NCBI RefSeq assembly: GCF_009360615.1 | Contig: NZ_SPEY01000071.1 | Location: 39,673 to 103,672, forward strand | DNA length: 64,000 nt | Direction of reading: 5' to 3' | DNA from: Comamonas sp. | Lineage (GTDB): Bacteria > Pseudomonadota > Gammaproteobacteria > Burkholderiales > Burkholderiaceae_C | In this document: positions 1 through 7,905 of the stretch, in pieces | Layout of the letters: every line of letters starts with the position of its first letter | Position numbering within the stretch: the first letter of the stretch is position 1 | The notes under the pieces: generated by a model | What the model saw: only the letters and a program-made list of their open reading frames with translations | The model's database searches: none | What the model was told of the DNA's origin: nothing | Made by a program: the position numbers and the translations under genes

Positions 1-380
1 AACAGGGTGCCAAGGTGACCGGCCTGTATGTGATGCCCGATTACCGCGCCATCATCTATGGCGCAGATGCCCTGCTCACCTATAACAGCGCAGAATTCGA
101 GCGCAGCGCCAACAGCGATGCCGATGCGGCCCTGCAATTCGTTGACCAGATCGCCAGACCCGAGGGCGTGCCCTGCAATTTCGTGCGTGTCACTCATGCG
201 TCTGTGTACCAGGCCATTGTTCAGCAGGCGCAGGAACTGCAATGCGACCTGATCTGCATGGCATCCCACGGCCGCAAGGGCATCGGCGGAATCTTGCTGG
301 GCAGCGAAACCCAGCGCGTTCTGACCCACAGCCACGTTCCGGTGCTGGTGCATCGGCCCGCCTCAACCGGCAAGCACTGA
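1..380 (+). CDS. Universal stress protein UspA family, 5'-truncated
   Basis: This is the C-terminal part of a UspA-family protein. The reading frame is open at the window edge (first full codon at base 3), so the true start lies upstream. About 125 residues are visible. They include the Usp nucleotide-binding segment in the form ASHGRKGIGG...LLGSETQ, followed by the final beta strand VPVLVHRP. The protein closely matches the second UspA encoded at 4411-4854. The DNA for the binding loop (about 242-318 here and 4735-4811 there) is almost identical, so the two are recent paralogues or homogenised by gene conversion. UspA proteins are cytoplasmic stress proteins that bind ATP in many family members. 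The first Gly of the classical G-2x-G-9x-G-S motif is Ala in both copies. Confidence 0.93.
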   Translation, partial: QGAKVTGLYVMPDYRAIIYGADALLTYNSAEFERSANSDADAALQFVDQIARPEGVPCNFVRVTHASVYQAIVQQAQELQCDLICMASHGRKGIGGILLGSETQRVLTHSHVPVLVHRPASTGKH

Positions 381-643
381 GGAGCACGAAACATCCGGAC
401 TCAGGCCCATTGTTGCGAGCATGGACACCAACACCAATTGCGCGCGACCGAATCAGCAATGCAGGCTGGCAGTCCATGACTGCCGGCCTCACCCGATGGG
501 GCAACCTGTCGACCGTTCAAACGCGTCAGCAACAGTGCAAGAGCGATAAACGGCAAATGGGGCTGAAGCTGATGCCTCCGCCAACTATTCAAATGCATTG
601 ACTGTGTGAGCTGCAGAACGGAATCGAAGGGACCCCGAAACTT

Positions 644-668
644 GCCCGCCTCGCGCGGGCATTTTTTT
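644..668 (+). terminator. Rho-independent terminator
   Basis: GC-rich hairpin (gcccgc / gcgggc around a short loop) followed directly by seven T on the + strand. It lies 264 bases after the first UspA stop. The 381-643 stretch before it holds no recognisable gene. It fits rightward transcription from the UspA gene and sits just beyond the stop of the leftward gene at 674-1057. Confidence 0.6.
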
Positions 669-673
669 GCAGC

Positions 674-1057
674 CTAGGCACATCGTGCAGATGCCTCACC
701 CGAACGCTCCCGATGCCCGGGCAGGGTGAACAGGATCTGTAGATTTTGAGAATCCATCTGCTGGACCACGATGGAGCCGTCTTCATGCAGATAGATCCGC
801 ACAGGCCGGTCATCGTCCAGATCCCAATGTGCCACGCTGGTATTCACGCCCCGCCAACCATGCTCCTCACACAGACGACGCCGACGCAGAGCTTTCAGGA
901 ACTCCTGCGAGGCGCCAAGCTCGGCATTGACATGAATCCAGCTTTCGATCACCAACTCATAGGCCATCTGCTGCGTGTGGCAAGGCTTGGCCGTCTTCAT
1001 ATGCCTGATCCAGGCATCCAGACGGGAAGCAAAGGTGTATTGCAGGTGGTGGGACAT
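674..1057 (-). CDS. Hypothetical protein, 127 aa
   Basis: Leftward frame encoding 127 residues, not matched to any family I recognise. The N-terminal half is rich in aromatic residues, His and Trp and looks helical. The C-terminal half reads like a small beta domain (WDLDDDRPVRIYLHEDGSIVVQQM). No signal peptide or membrane segment is visible. Upstream of the ATG there is only a weak ribosome binding site, but the DNA immediately upstream (1060-1190) is AT-rich compared with its surroundings, as expected for a promoter. The protein-like alternation in the C-terminal half makes a real gene more likely than not, but no function can be given. Confidence 0.5.
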   Translation of the reverse strand: MSHHLQYTFASRLDAWIRHMKTAKPCHTQQMAYELVIESWIHVNAELGASQEFLKALRRRRLCEEHGWRGVNTSVAHWDLDDDRPVRIYLHEDGSIVVQQMDSQNLQILFTLPGHRERSGEASARCA

Positions 1058-2094
1058 GAGTTCTTGTAATTCAATAGCGCACCGGGCTCATTCGCCTTTT
1101 GCACATCACTTTCAGAATTCTCCTACGCACAATTTACCCAAAACTTCGTCTGAAACAAAATTCACATCACCAATAGGCGCAGGGTTAAGACTGTGGAAGT
1201 CTGGGCCGACAGCAAGCGGGTCCGGTGGTACCGGCAGGATCCCGAAGCGTCACGCCATCCCGAAGCTGCAGCTTGAACTGGAAAGTGAACGACTCCCATT
1301 CTTGAATGCATGGAGATTGCAGACTTGCCCGACGTCCCGCGATATCTGCGAAACAGCGCCCTGCGGCTGCGAAGTCCCTCCGCGAGGCTTCGCACGGATG
1401 CTACCCCCTCTGCCTGGAGGGCAGGAAGAAGGCCATGACTGCAGCCGCTTGTCTGCCTGCCTCGGCGTCACCGGCTCAAAGCGGCCCCGATGATTGAGTC
1501 CCAGCGGTCGCAATCACGGGCCTGCTCCTGTGCAGGCCACCTGCACGCCAGCCGCTCGCGCCTGCGACTTCATGGGCGGAGCCGCTGTGATCCCGGCAAC
1601 GCAAGCCCCCTGATTTGATTCAGGCAGAACAGCGGATAGAGCCCACAGCCCACCGGCCCGATGAGTTGCAGGCCGGAGCTCAGGTGACGGGGGCTGGTTG
1701 GTGATTTTCTTGCGGGCGTCCAGAGGGGCAATGCCGGCATTCATGTGGCAAGTCGAGTTCGCAGCCCCACCAAAGCCATGCAGGGATGGCCCAGGGGACC
1801 AGGAATGCCCTGCGGATTCCACGCCAGCACGGCCCTGAATCAATTGATAAAAGCTATCTTTCTACTCCACTACTTAGCACGCTTAGTTCATCAAGAAAGG
1901 ATGACAGCGCCACCGGCAAACTGCCTCCTTGGAACTTCCCGCATGCTCACAAACGGGATCAGAGCTATCCATCGGTGCGATCTGTAAGTGCCTACATACT
2001 TACTTACATCCTCTTGATACAACATCACTCAAATGCAAAGAAATGTCAGCTCGCAGGTTCTGCGGCAAATGGTTGAGCAACTGGGAGTTTGAAC
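1058..2094. other. Gene-poor gap of about 1 kb
   Basis: No frame here has convincing coding character; the open frames overlap each other on both strands. The left edge (about 1080-1200) and the stretch 1840-2060 are AT-rich and probably carry promoters for the flanking genes. The segment around 1841-1895 (ttgataaaagctatct...cttagttcatcaag) loosely resembles the palindromic intergenic repeat seen elsewhere in this window. Confidence 0.4.
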
Positions 2095-2403
2095 ATGAGA
2101 AAAGTGAACCCCGCCGCCAAGAACGCGAATCGCGCTTTTGTCCGTCTGCACACATATGTGACCAAGCAATTCGACTGGGATATCTTCACCAAGGACTACC
2201 GCGTCGTCCTCAATACCGATGAAGACGGCGGTGTCACGCTCTTCATCGTCAAGGTCTTCGACAAGAATGGCCAGCCCGCTGCGCTGGGGCCAAAGATCCC
2301 TAACCAGATTACGTTTTCTTACCGTCAGGCTCCCATCATGTCGGTATGGACAGAGTTCTTCAACGACGGCAAATTCAGCTGGCGCAATGTCTCTTGCCGC
2401 TAG
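2095..2403 (+). CDS. Hypothetical protein, 102 aa
   Basis: The ATG at 2095 is chosen because GGGAG at 2083-2087 lies 7 bases upstream; a TTG in the same frame at 2089 is less likely. The 102-residue product begins with a basic segment, then has a region rich in aromatic and beta-strand residues (FDWDIFTKDYRVVLNT, then VTLFIVKVFDKNGQ), and ends FSWRNVSCR. There is no signal peptide or membrane span. I do not recognise the family. The gene stands alone, followed 95 bases later by the exported protein at 2499, with which it could be co-transcribed. Confidence 0.6.
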   Translation: MRKVNPAAKNANRAFVRLHTYVTKQFDWDIFTKDYRVVLNTDEDGGVTLFIVKVFDKNGQPAALGPKIPNQITFSYRQAPIMSVWTEFFNDGKFSWRNVSCR

Positions 2404-2498
2404 GCTGCCGCAGCAGATGACGGCGGATCGGCTGACGGCACGGGTGCCTGCCACTTCGCCAGGCGCGCCACCCTGTCCAGCTCCAACAGGAGAGTTGC

Positions 2499-2903
2499 AT
2501 GATCCGCTTCCGACCGATGCTTGCAACTGCTGCCCTGCTCAGTCTCATGACCCTGTACTTCAGCAGCAGCTCAAGGGCCCAGGCTGCCTTCACGACGCCG
2601 GGTGGCTACACCAACTCCTACAGCGGCCAGATCACGGGCCATGGCGTGGTTCAATACGGGCTGGAAACGCGCCCCTTCCAGCGCATGACCGTCACGCTCA
2701 ACACCGATAACCCGTCCAGCCAGATGAATGTCTTCAAGGACGGCAATGCCCAGCCTCTGTGCGCAGGCTCGGCACGGCAAAACATCTGTACCTTCCGCGT
2801 CGAACGCGGTGCCAGCTACCGTGTGCTGATCTACCTCACACGTGAAGCCGCGCTGCGCGGCGAGAGTGCGCACTTCACGCTCACGACCGAGGAAAGTACC
2901 TGA
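2499..2903 (+). CDS. Small exported beta-rich protein, possible PliG-like lysozyme inhibitor
   Basis: A strong ribosome binding site (AGGAGAG) precedes the ATG. The 134-residue product starts with a Sec-type signal peptide (basic MIRFR, hydrophobic core, cleavage near SRAQA), so it is probably periplasmic or secreted. The mature part has the pattern YSGQITGHGVVQYGLETRPFQRMTVTL...VLIYLTREAALRGESAHFTLT, which resembles the PPC-like beta-sandwich of periplasmic inhibitors of g-type lysozyme. Those end in a similar R-V-x-L-x-R-N-x-A-R-R-x-E...Y-x-L strand pair. Two Cys (CAGSARQNIC) could form a disulfide. The family assignment is from memory of the motif, not a search, so treat the inhibitor role as a hypothesis. 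Confidence 0.65.
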   Translation: MIRFRPMLATAALLSLMTLYFSSSSRAQAAFTTPGGYTNSYSGQITGHGVVQYGLETRPFQRMTVTLNTDNPSSQMNVFKDGNAQPLCAGSARQNICTFRVERGASYRVLIYLTREAALRGESAHFTLTTEEST

Positions 2904-3019
2904 CCCCTCGCAACGACAAACCCGGAGCCCTCCCGCTGCTTGACTGTGGTCAGTTTCACATCGACCCACGGCCTGTAAACTGGCTTCACCAGATTCAAAG
3001 TGAAAGCTCGTTACACGAT

Positions 3020-3661
3020 ATGGAAAACTTTCCCAAGGACATCTACACCGAGCCCACACCCGATGTGAACACCCTGGCCAATCTCGGCCCCTTCACCGGC
3101 ATGGCCGGCATCTGGACAGGCCGGCGAGGCCTGGATGTCAACCCCAAGGCAGACGGCCCCGAAAAGCAGGCTTTCATCGAACACATGGAGTTGCAACCCA
3201 TCGATGCGCAGACCAACGGCCCCCAGCTCTTCTACGGTCTGCGCTACCACACGCGCATCGTCAAACCCGACGACGTGGAGACCTTTCACGACCAGGTCGG
3301 CTATTGGCTGTGGGAGCCCGCCACCGGCAACATCATCCTGACCCTCAGCATTCCGCGGGGGCAAACGGCAATGGCCACCGGAAAAACCACTGCGGACGCC
3401 ACCAGCTTCACCCTCAAGGCCGTGCGCGGCTCCACTGTGAATGGCATTTCCAGCAACCCGTTTCTGGAGCACGCCTTCAGAACCGACGCCTACACCATCA
3501 CCGTCACCAAGCACGCCGACGGAAGCTGGTCGTACGAGCAGGAAACCACACTTGCCATCCCAGGCCAGAGCGAGCCCTTTGCCCATACCGATCGCAACAC
3601 CCTGCACAAGATCGGCGAGCCCACGCCCAATCCCACGGCACGAGCGGCGCTGGAGATCTGA
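3020..3661 (+). CDS. Nitrobindin/THAP4-type heme-binding beta-barrel protein
   Basis: A 213-residue cytoplasmic protein of the FABP-like heme-binding barrel family. Near the N-terminus it has the family signature GPFTGMAGIWTGRRG, corresponding to the G-x-W-x-G loop of nitrobindins. It continues with barrel strands ending in the typical FHDQVGYWLWEPATGNIIL segment and closes with ...HTDRNTLHKIG, where family members carry the proximal heme His region. The start is ATG 3020, with no strong ribosome binding site. Nitrobindins bind ferric heme and react with NO or peroxynitrite; whether this one holds heme cannot be read from sequence. It stands alone, and 600 bases of non-coding DNA follow. Confidence 0.75.
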   Translation: MENFPKDIYTEPTPDVNTLANLGPFTGMAGIWTGRRGLDVNPKADGPEKQAFIEHMELQPIDAQTNGPQLFYGLRYHTRIVKPDDVETFHDQVGYWLWEPATGNIILTLSIPRGQTAMATGKTTADATSFTLKAVRGSTVNGISSNPFLEHAFRTDAYTITVTKHADGSWSYEQETTLAIPGQSEPFAHTDRNTLHKIGEPTPNPTARAALEI

Positions 3662-4275
3662 AGGCGAACCGTCAGGGCGGCGGCGCAACCACCCGCGCAT
3701 TCCTCGGGAAATGCCCCCATGGGGGCCGCACCGCCCCCGATGCAGCTGGGCGTAGCGCTGCCCAGTGCCGACGCAGCACTGCGTCCATTCCGTGCGGGCA
3801 TGCTTCGGGCAAGCATCTGGGAACCGATCAGCAACCACTGCGGGCCCGTCGGAACAGAGAGGCAGAGAGGGCGGTCCGTGTCGGGGCATCGCATGCCTGC
3901 ACCGCCAAGGACAAAACCTTCGATCTTCAGACCTTCGGGGTGAGATCGGGCGAAGTCTCGATGTCTGCACACCGCAAACGCGCTGCCAAGTCTGCCCCTG
4001 ACATGGCATGCGCATCCGAGCCGGCCTTGGAAGCCCTGCGCTGATCCAGGCAACGTCTGCAGATCCCGTCTCCCATGTGCTTTGGGCAGGATACGAAGCC
4101 CAGAGCCTCCGGCTCCATCTCGCCCATAGGACAGCGGATTGCAGACAGAGGAGTCGTCGGCCAACCACCCGGCGACAGGGCGCTCATTGCCTGTCCAAGG
4201 CCAGATTTTCCGCTAACGGCGCTTCGGACCCCACGAAGTGGCGATAGCGCCACTTGGCGCTGACGACTTCATTTA
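3662..4275. other. Gene-poor gap of about 0.6 kb
   Basis: No convincing gene. Overlapping open frames on both strands have no family resemblance and no good ribosome binding sites. Only the right end is explained, where it leads into the promoter region of the second UspA gene. Confidence 0.4.
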
Positions 4276-4289
4276 TTGACTTCCATCAA
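4276..4289 (+). promoter_or_regulatory. FNR/ANR-type binding site upstream of uspA
   Basis: TTGACTTCCATCAA matches the FNR/ANR consensus TTGAT-N4-ATCAA at 9 of 10 fixed positions (C instead of T at position 5). It lies 122 bases before the uspA start at 4411. UspA genes are commonly activated by FNR-type regulators when oxygen is low, so the site suggests anaerobic induction. Binding itself is inferred. Confidence 0.6.
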
Positions 4290-4410
4290 GATACTGGTTC
4301 AATCGACGCGACGACTCTTGCATGGGCTGCCTGCGAGTGTGAGTATGGGTTCGGAAATCGGCCCAATTCATCCGGTAACGATATGCGCATTGGCGCGCAA
4401 GGAGGTGGAC

Positions 4411-4854
4411 ATGTTCAAGCACATTTTGATCCCGACGGATGGCTCGAAACTCTCGGAGGCGGCGCTACAAGCAGGCATGCGGCTGGCCAAGGAGCAAGGT
4501 GCCCAGGTCACGGCGCTGTACGTGATGCCGGATTACACGGCCATCATCTATGGCGCCGAGGCACTGATGTCGTACAACGCGGCGGAGTTTGACAAGAGTG
4601 CGCAGAAAGAGGCCGACAAGGTCCTGCAGACCGCAATCGACATGGCCGCAGCCGAGGGCGTCGCGTGCAAAACGCTGCGAACGACGAGCATCTCCGTCAA
4701 TCAGGCCATCATCAAGACCGCCCAGGATAACCATTGCGACCTGATCTGCATGGCATCCCACGGCCGCAAGGGCATCGCCGGCATCTTGCTGGGCAGCGAA
4801 ACCCAGCGCGTACTGATCAACAGCAGCATTCCGGTGCTGGTGCACCGCCCCTGA
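4411..4854 (+). CDS. Universal stress protein UspA family
   Basis: A 147-residue UspA-domain protein, the normal single-domain length. The start is fixed at 4411 by AAGGAGGT at 4399-4406 and by the family-typical N-terminus MFKHILIPTDGSKLSE. An in-frame upstream extension is not protein-like. The nucleotide-binding loop reads ASHGRKGIAGILLGSETQRVL near the C-terminus, with Ala in place of the first Gly of the classical motif. It is a cytoplasmic stress protein, probably binding ATP. The FNR-type site at 4276-4289 suggests low-oxygen control. It is a close paralogue of the truncated gene at the left edge, with four other genes or gaps between them. A terminator follows at 4914. Confidence 0.95.
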   Translation: MFKHILIPTDGSKLSEAALQAGMRLAKEQGAQVTALYVMPDYTAIIYGAEALMSYNAAEFDKSAQKEADKVLQTAIDMAAAEGVACKTLRTTSISVNQAIIKTAQDNHCDLICMASHGRKGIAGILLGSETQRVLINSSIPVLVHRP

Positions 4855-4913
4855 GAATGCGTGCGGCAGCGCGCAAGACTCGCGGCGGTGCTGGACCCCA
4901 AAGCCCTACCCCG

Positions 4914-4940
4914 GCGCCCAGGTGCACTGGGGCGCTTTTT
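4914..4940 (+). terminator. Rho-independent terminator after uspA
   Basis: Hairpin GCGCCCAG / CTGGGGCGC around a five-base loop, followed by five T, 60 bases after the uspA stop. Confidence 0.65.
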
Positions 4941-5155
4941 GCCTGCCACAGTCGTCGTGCAGCATCCGAACCTCCTGCAGTGAACCGCTGGTTCCACATG
5001 CCGTACAGACGCCTGCTTGTTCATTGCGAAAGGTCGGAAATCCCATGAATCACGCAATCACCGCCGATGCCGACCTGGCCTGGAAGACCGGCCCGATTCG
5101 CCCCAGAGCCTGCACCTGCGGCAGTGTGGTGTGCCAGTTGCTGCATGAACGGGTG

Positions 5156-6523
5156 ATGAGCGATATGTCGCGCCGAATGTTTGCGGGCGGTTTGGCGGCC
5201 ATGTTGGCGCCATTTGCCAGCCTGTATGCCACCGAGACAGGCCCTGGCGGCGCAACCAGACCGCCGGAGCGCCCGCTGCTGCTGAGCAATCTGCGTCTCT
5301 TTGACGGCACTGGCAAGGCAGTGCGCCATGGCGTGCAGGTACTGATTCAGGGCAAGCTGATCACGGCACTGCCTTCTGCCGGAGAAAAGGTGGAAGGTGC
5401 CCAGGTGATCGATTGCCAGGGCAAGCTGGTAATGCCGGGCATGATCGATACGCACTGGCACACCATGCTGGCAGCCATTCCGCAGATGACGGCCATGACG
5501 GCAGATCTGGGCTATCTGTATATCTGCGCTGCGCAAGAGGCGCAGCGCACGCTGATGCGCGGCTTTACCTCGGTGCGCGATGCGGGCGGGCCGGCTTTTG
5601 CGCTCAAGCGCGCGATCGACGAAGGCATGGTGCCGGGCCCGCGCATCTACCCCAGTGGGGCGATGATTTCTCAGACCTCGGGCCATGGCGACTTTCGCCT
5701 GCGCAGCGATATTCCGCGTGCGGCGAACGAGCCGCTGAGCATGGTGGAGCAAGTCGGCGTGGCCATGATTGCAGACGGCGAGACCGAGGTGCTGCGCCGC
5801 GTGCGTGAGCAGCTGATGCTGGGCGCATCGCAGATCAAGATGCTGGCCGGCGGCGGCGTGGCATCGCTGTACGACCCGCTGGACAGCACCCAGTTCACCG
5901 AGAAGGAGCTACGCGCCGGCGTGGAAGCCGCTGGCGACTGGAACACCTATGTGATGGCGCATGTGTATACGCCCAAGGGCATCAAGCGGGCCATCAAGGC
6001 AGGTGTGAAGAGCATCGAGCACGGCCAGCTGGCCGATGAAGAGAGCGTGAAGATGATGCGCGACGAGGGTGTGTGGTGGAGCCTGCAGCCGTTCTTGCAG
6101 GACGAGGACGCCAACCCCTACACCGATGCCGTGCGGCGCGAGAGCCAGTCGCGCGTGGCCCAGGGCACGGTGCGCGCCTATGAGATGGCGCAGAAGTACG
6201 GCATCAAGACCGGCTGGGGCACGGACATTCTGTTCAGCCCCAAGGGCACGGCCACGCAAGGCAGGCAGCTGGCCAAGCTGACGCGCTTTTACGACCCGAT
6301 GACGCTGCTGAAACAGGCCACGGGTATCAACGGCGAGCTGCTGGCCCTGTCGGGCGAGCGCAACCCCTACCCCCAGCCGCTGGGCCGCATCGCCCCCGGT
6401 GCGTTTGCCGACCTGCTGGTGGCCGATGGCGACCCGACGGTGAATCTGGACTTTCTGGCCAACCCTGAACAGAACCTGCGCCTGATCATGAAGGACGGCA
6501 AGGTGCACAAGAACACGCTGTAA
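5156..6523 (+). CDS. Tat-exported metal-dependent amidohydrolase (Xaa-Pro dipeptidase/imidazolonepropionase-like)
   Basis: Counting from ATG 5156 the product has 455 residues. It opens with a twin-arginine signal (SRRMF at residues 5-9, then GGLAAMLAPFASLYA), so it is probably exported folded to the periplasm. An alternative ATG at 5045 would add 37 residues. The metal-ligand set of the amidohydrolase superfamily is complete: HWH at 100-102, Lys in QIKMLAGGG (about 228, candidate carbamylated Lys), His in MAHVYTP (about 269), His in SIEHG (about 289) and Asp in TGWGTD (about 357). The fold should be a TIM barrel with a small beta domain made from both ends. The QIKMLAGGG and SIEHG segments are typical of the prolidase-like subgroup, but the substrate is unknown. 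The OM barrel gene follows after 9 bases, so the two form an operon. Confidence 0.85.
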   Translation: MSDMSRRMFAGGLAAMLAPFASLYATETGPGGATRPPERPLLLSNLRLFDGTGKAVRHGVQVLIQGKLITALPSAGEKVEGAQVIDCQGKLVMPGMIDTHWHTMLAAIPQMTAMTADLGYLYICAAQEAQRTLMRGFTSVRDAGGPAFALKRAIDEGMVPGPRIYPSGAMISQTSGHGDFRLRSDIPRAANEPLSMVEQVGVAMIADGETEVLRRVREQLMLGASQIKMLAGGGVASLYDPLDSTQFTEKELRAGVEAAGDWNTYVMAHVYTPKGIKRAIKAGVKSIEHGQLADEESVKMMRDEGVWWSLQPFLQDEDANPYTDAVRRESQSRVAQGTVRAYEMAQKYGIKTGWGTDILFSPKGTATQGRQLAKLTRFYDPMTLLKQATGINGELLALSGERNPYPQPLGRIAPGAFADLLVADGDPTVNLDFLANPEQNLRLIMKDGKVHKNTL

Positions 6524-6532
6524 GGGAGACAA

Positions 6533-7282
6533 ATGACACAGCACATCAAGACGGCCGCAGCAGCGCTGGCCATGGGCCTGCTGGCCGGCACGCCGGCCTG
6601 GGCGCAGGGCAAGGAATCGGCCGATGCGTGGCGCTTTCAACTCACGCCCTATGTGTGGATGACCGGTCTGGACGGCAGCGTGCGCCCCTTCAGGGGTGCA
6701 CCCACGGTCGACGTGAACAAGTCGTTCTCGGACATTCTGGAGAACCTGGACGCCGCAGCCTTTGTGAACGGCACTGCGCGCAAGGGCAGCTATGTGCTGC
6801 AAGGCGACTTCAGCTACGCAGCCACATCGGACAAGGCCGCCCTGCCCCTGGGCATGAGTGCCCAAGCCAAGATACGCCAGACCTCGCTGACGATGACGGG
6901 CGGGCACCACTGGGCGTTGAGCCCTCCGTCGAGTTTGGACCTGATGGCGGGATTTCGCCTGTGGCAGATCAAGGCGGAGGTGAACGTGCCGGGGGTGGCG
7001 TCGGCGCAGTCCAGCACCTCGTTCGTCGACCCCGTGATCGCCGCACGCTGGCGCTACGACATTGCGCAGCGCTGGTCCGGCCTGCTGTATGCCGATATGG
7101 GCGGGCTGGATGTGGGCTCGAAGTTCACCTGGCAGGTTCATGCCTCGGTGAACTACCAGGTCAAGGAGAACATCTTTGTCTCGGTCGGCTACCGCCACCT
7201 GAGCGTGGATTACCAAGACGGCGGCAAGCGCCTGGATTTCAGCCAGAGCGGCCCTCTCCTCGGAGCGACGTTCAGGTTTTGA
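6533..7282 (+). CDS. Outer-membrane beta-barrel protein
   Basis: A 249-residue exported protein with a clear Sec signal peptide (KTAAAALAMGLLAGTPAWAQG). AGGGAG is the ribosome binding site, 9 bases after the amidohydrolase stop. The mature part alternates polar and hydrophobic residues in strands of 9-11 with short turns and ends in Phe (LLGATFRF), the usual signal for outer-membrane barrel insertion. The pattern FQLTPYVWMTGLDGSV near the N-terminus and YRHLSVDYQDGGKRLDF near the C-terminus is typical of small OmpW/OmpA-like barrels of unknown function. Co-transcription with the Tat-exported amidohydrolase suggests a link in the periplasm or outer membrane, for example uptake of its substrate, but this is inference. 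Confidence 0.82.
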   Translation: MTQHIKTAAAALAMGLLAGTPAWAQGKESADAWRFQLTPYVWMTGLDGSVRPFRGAPTVDVNKSFSDILENLDAAAFVNGTARKGSYVLQGDFSYAATSDKAALPLGMSAQAKIRQTSLTMTGGHHWALSPPSSLDLMAGFRLWQIKAEVNVPGVASAQSSTSFVDPVIAARWRYDIAQRWSGLLYADMGGLDVGSKFTWQVHASVNYQVKENIFVSVGYRHLSVDYQDGGKRLDFSQSGPLLGATFRF

Positions 7283-7905
7283 CATCCGCTGGCGCGTGCA
7301 ACCTGACACGGGCCAGGCCATCCACCGAAGGGCTTTTCCATCGGGCAAGGTTGGGCTCGCGGTGACCGGGTCCAGTGGAGGGGACGAGATCCGGTGGCCT
7401 CCTGTCAGATCGGAGGCAGCGGCACAGGTCCTGTCGCCGTGGCCCTTGGCGGACTGCACCGAGATGACCCAGGATCAGCGCAATACCGGAGAGCCCCCAT
7501 CGCCCTTGGCTGTGCTTGACAAGCAGGACCCTCCTCTGTCCTCCAGCACGTCAGCCATGCCGGCGACCACCTCATGCTCTTCAGGCATCCCGACGGCATC
7601 GGAATACCGGGTCTTGGGCGCTATCGGATGGCCTGCTCGTCGCATGGCGGTCCAGTTGCGGCCAGACCTGAGCCAGAGGCCGACGGTACCGCTGCCTTTC
7701 GCATTCAGCGACTGCGTGGTGCAGCCCTCCCAAACACCGGGCCCAGATCCTGGAGACCGGGGTAACAGCGGCAAAATCAAGAGAGGCCAGCCCCTGCGGA
7801 CTCTGCGGGAGTACATCGACCCAAGGCAGGTGACGGCTGCCCGAACCGGCCTGGTCCGCGTCGCAAACCTGCGCAGAACGCAGCCCCATCGTACCGACTC
7901 CGCCG
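7283..7905. other. Gene-poor gap of about 0.6 kb
   Basis: Long open frames exist on both strands but overlap each other, have no good start signals and look like no family I know. Nothing else recognised. Confidence 0.35.
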
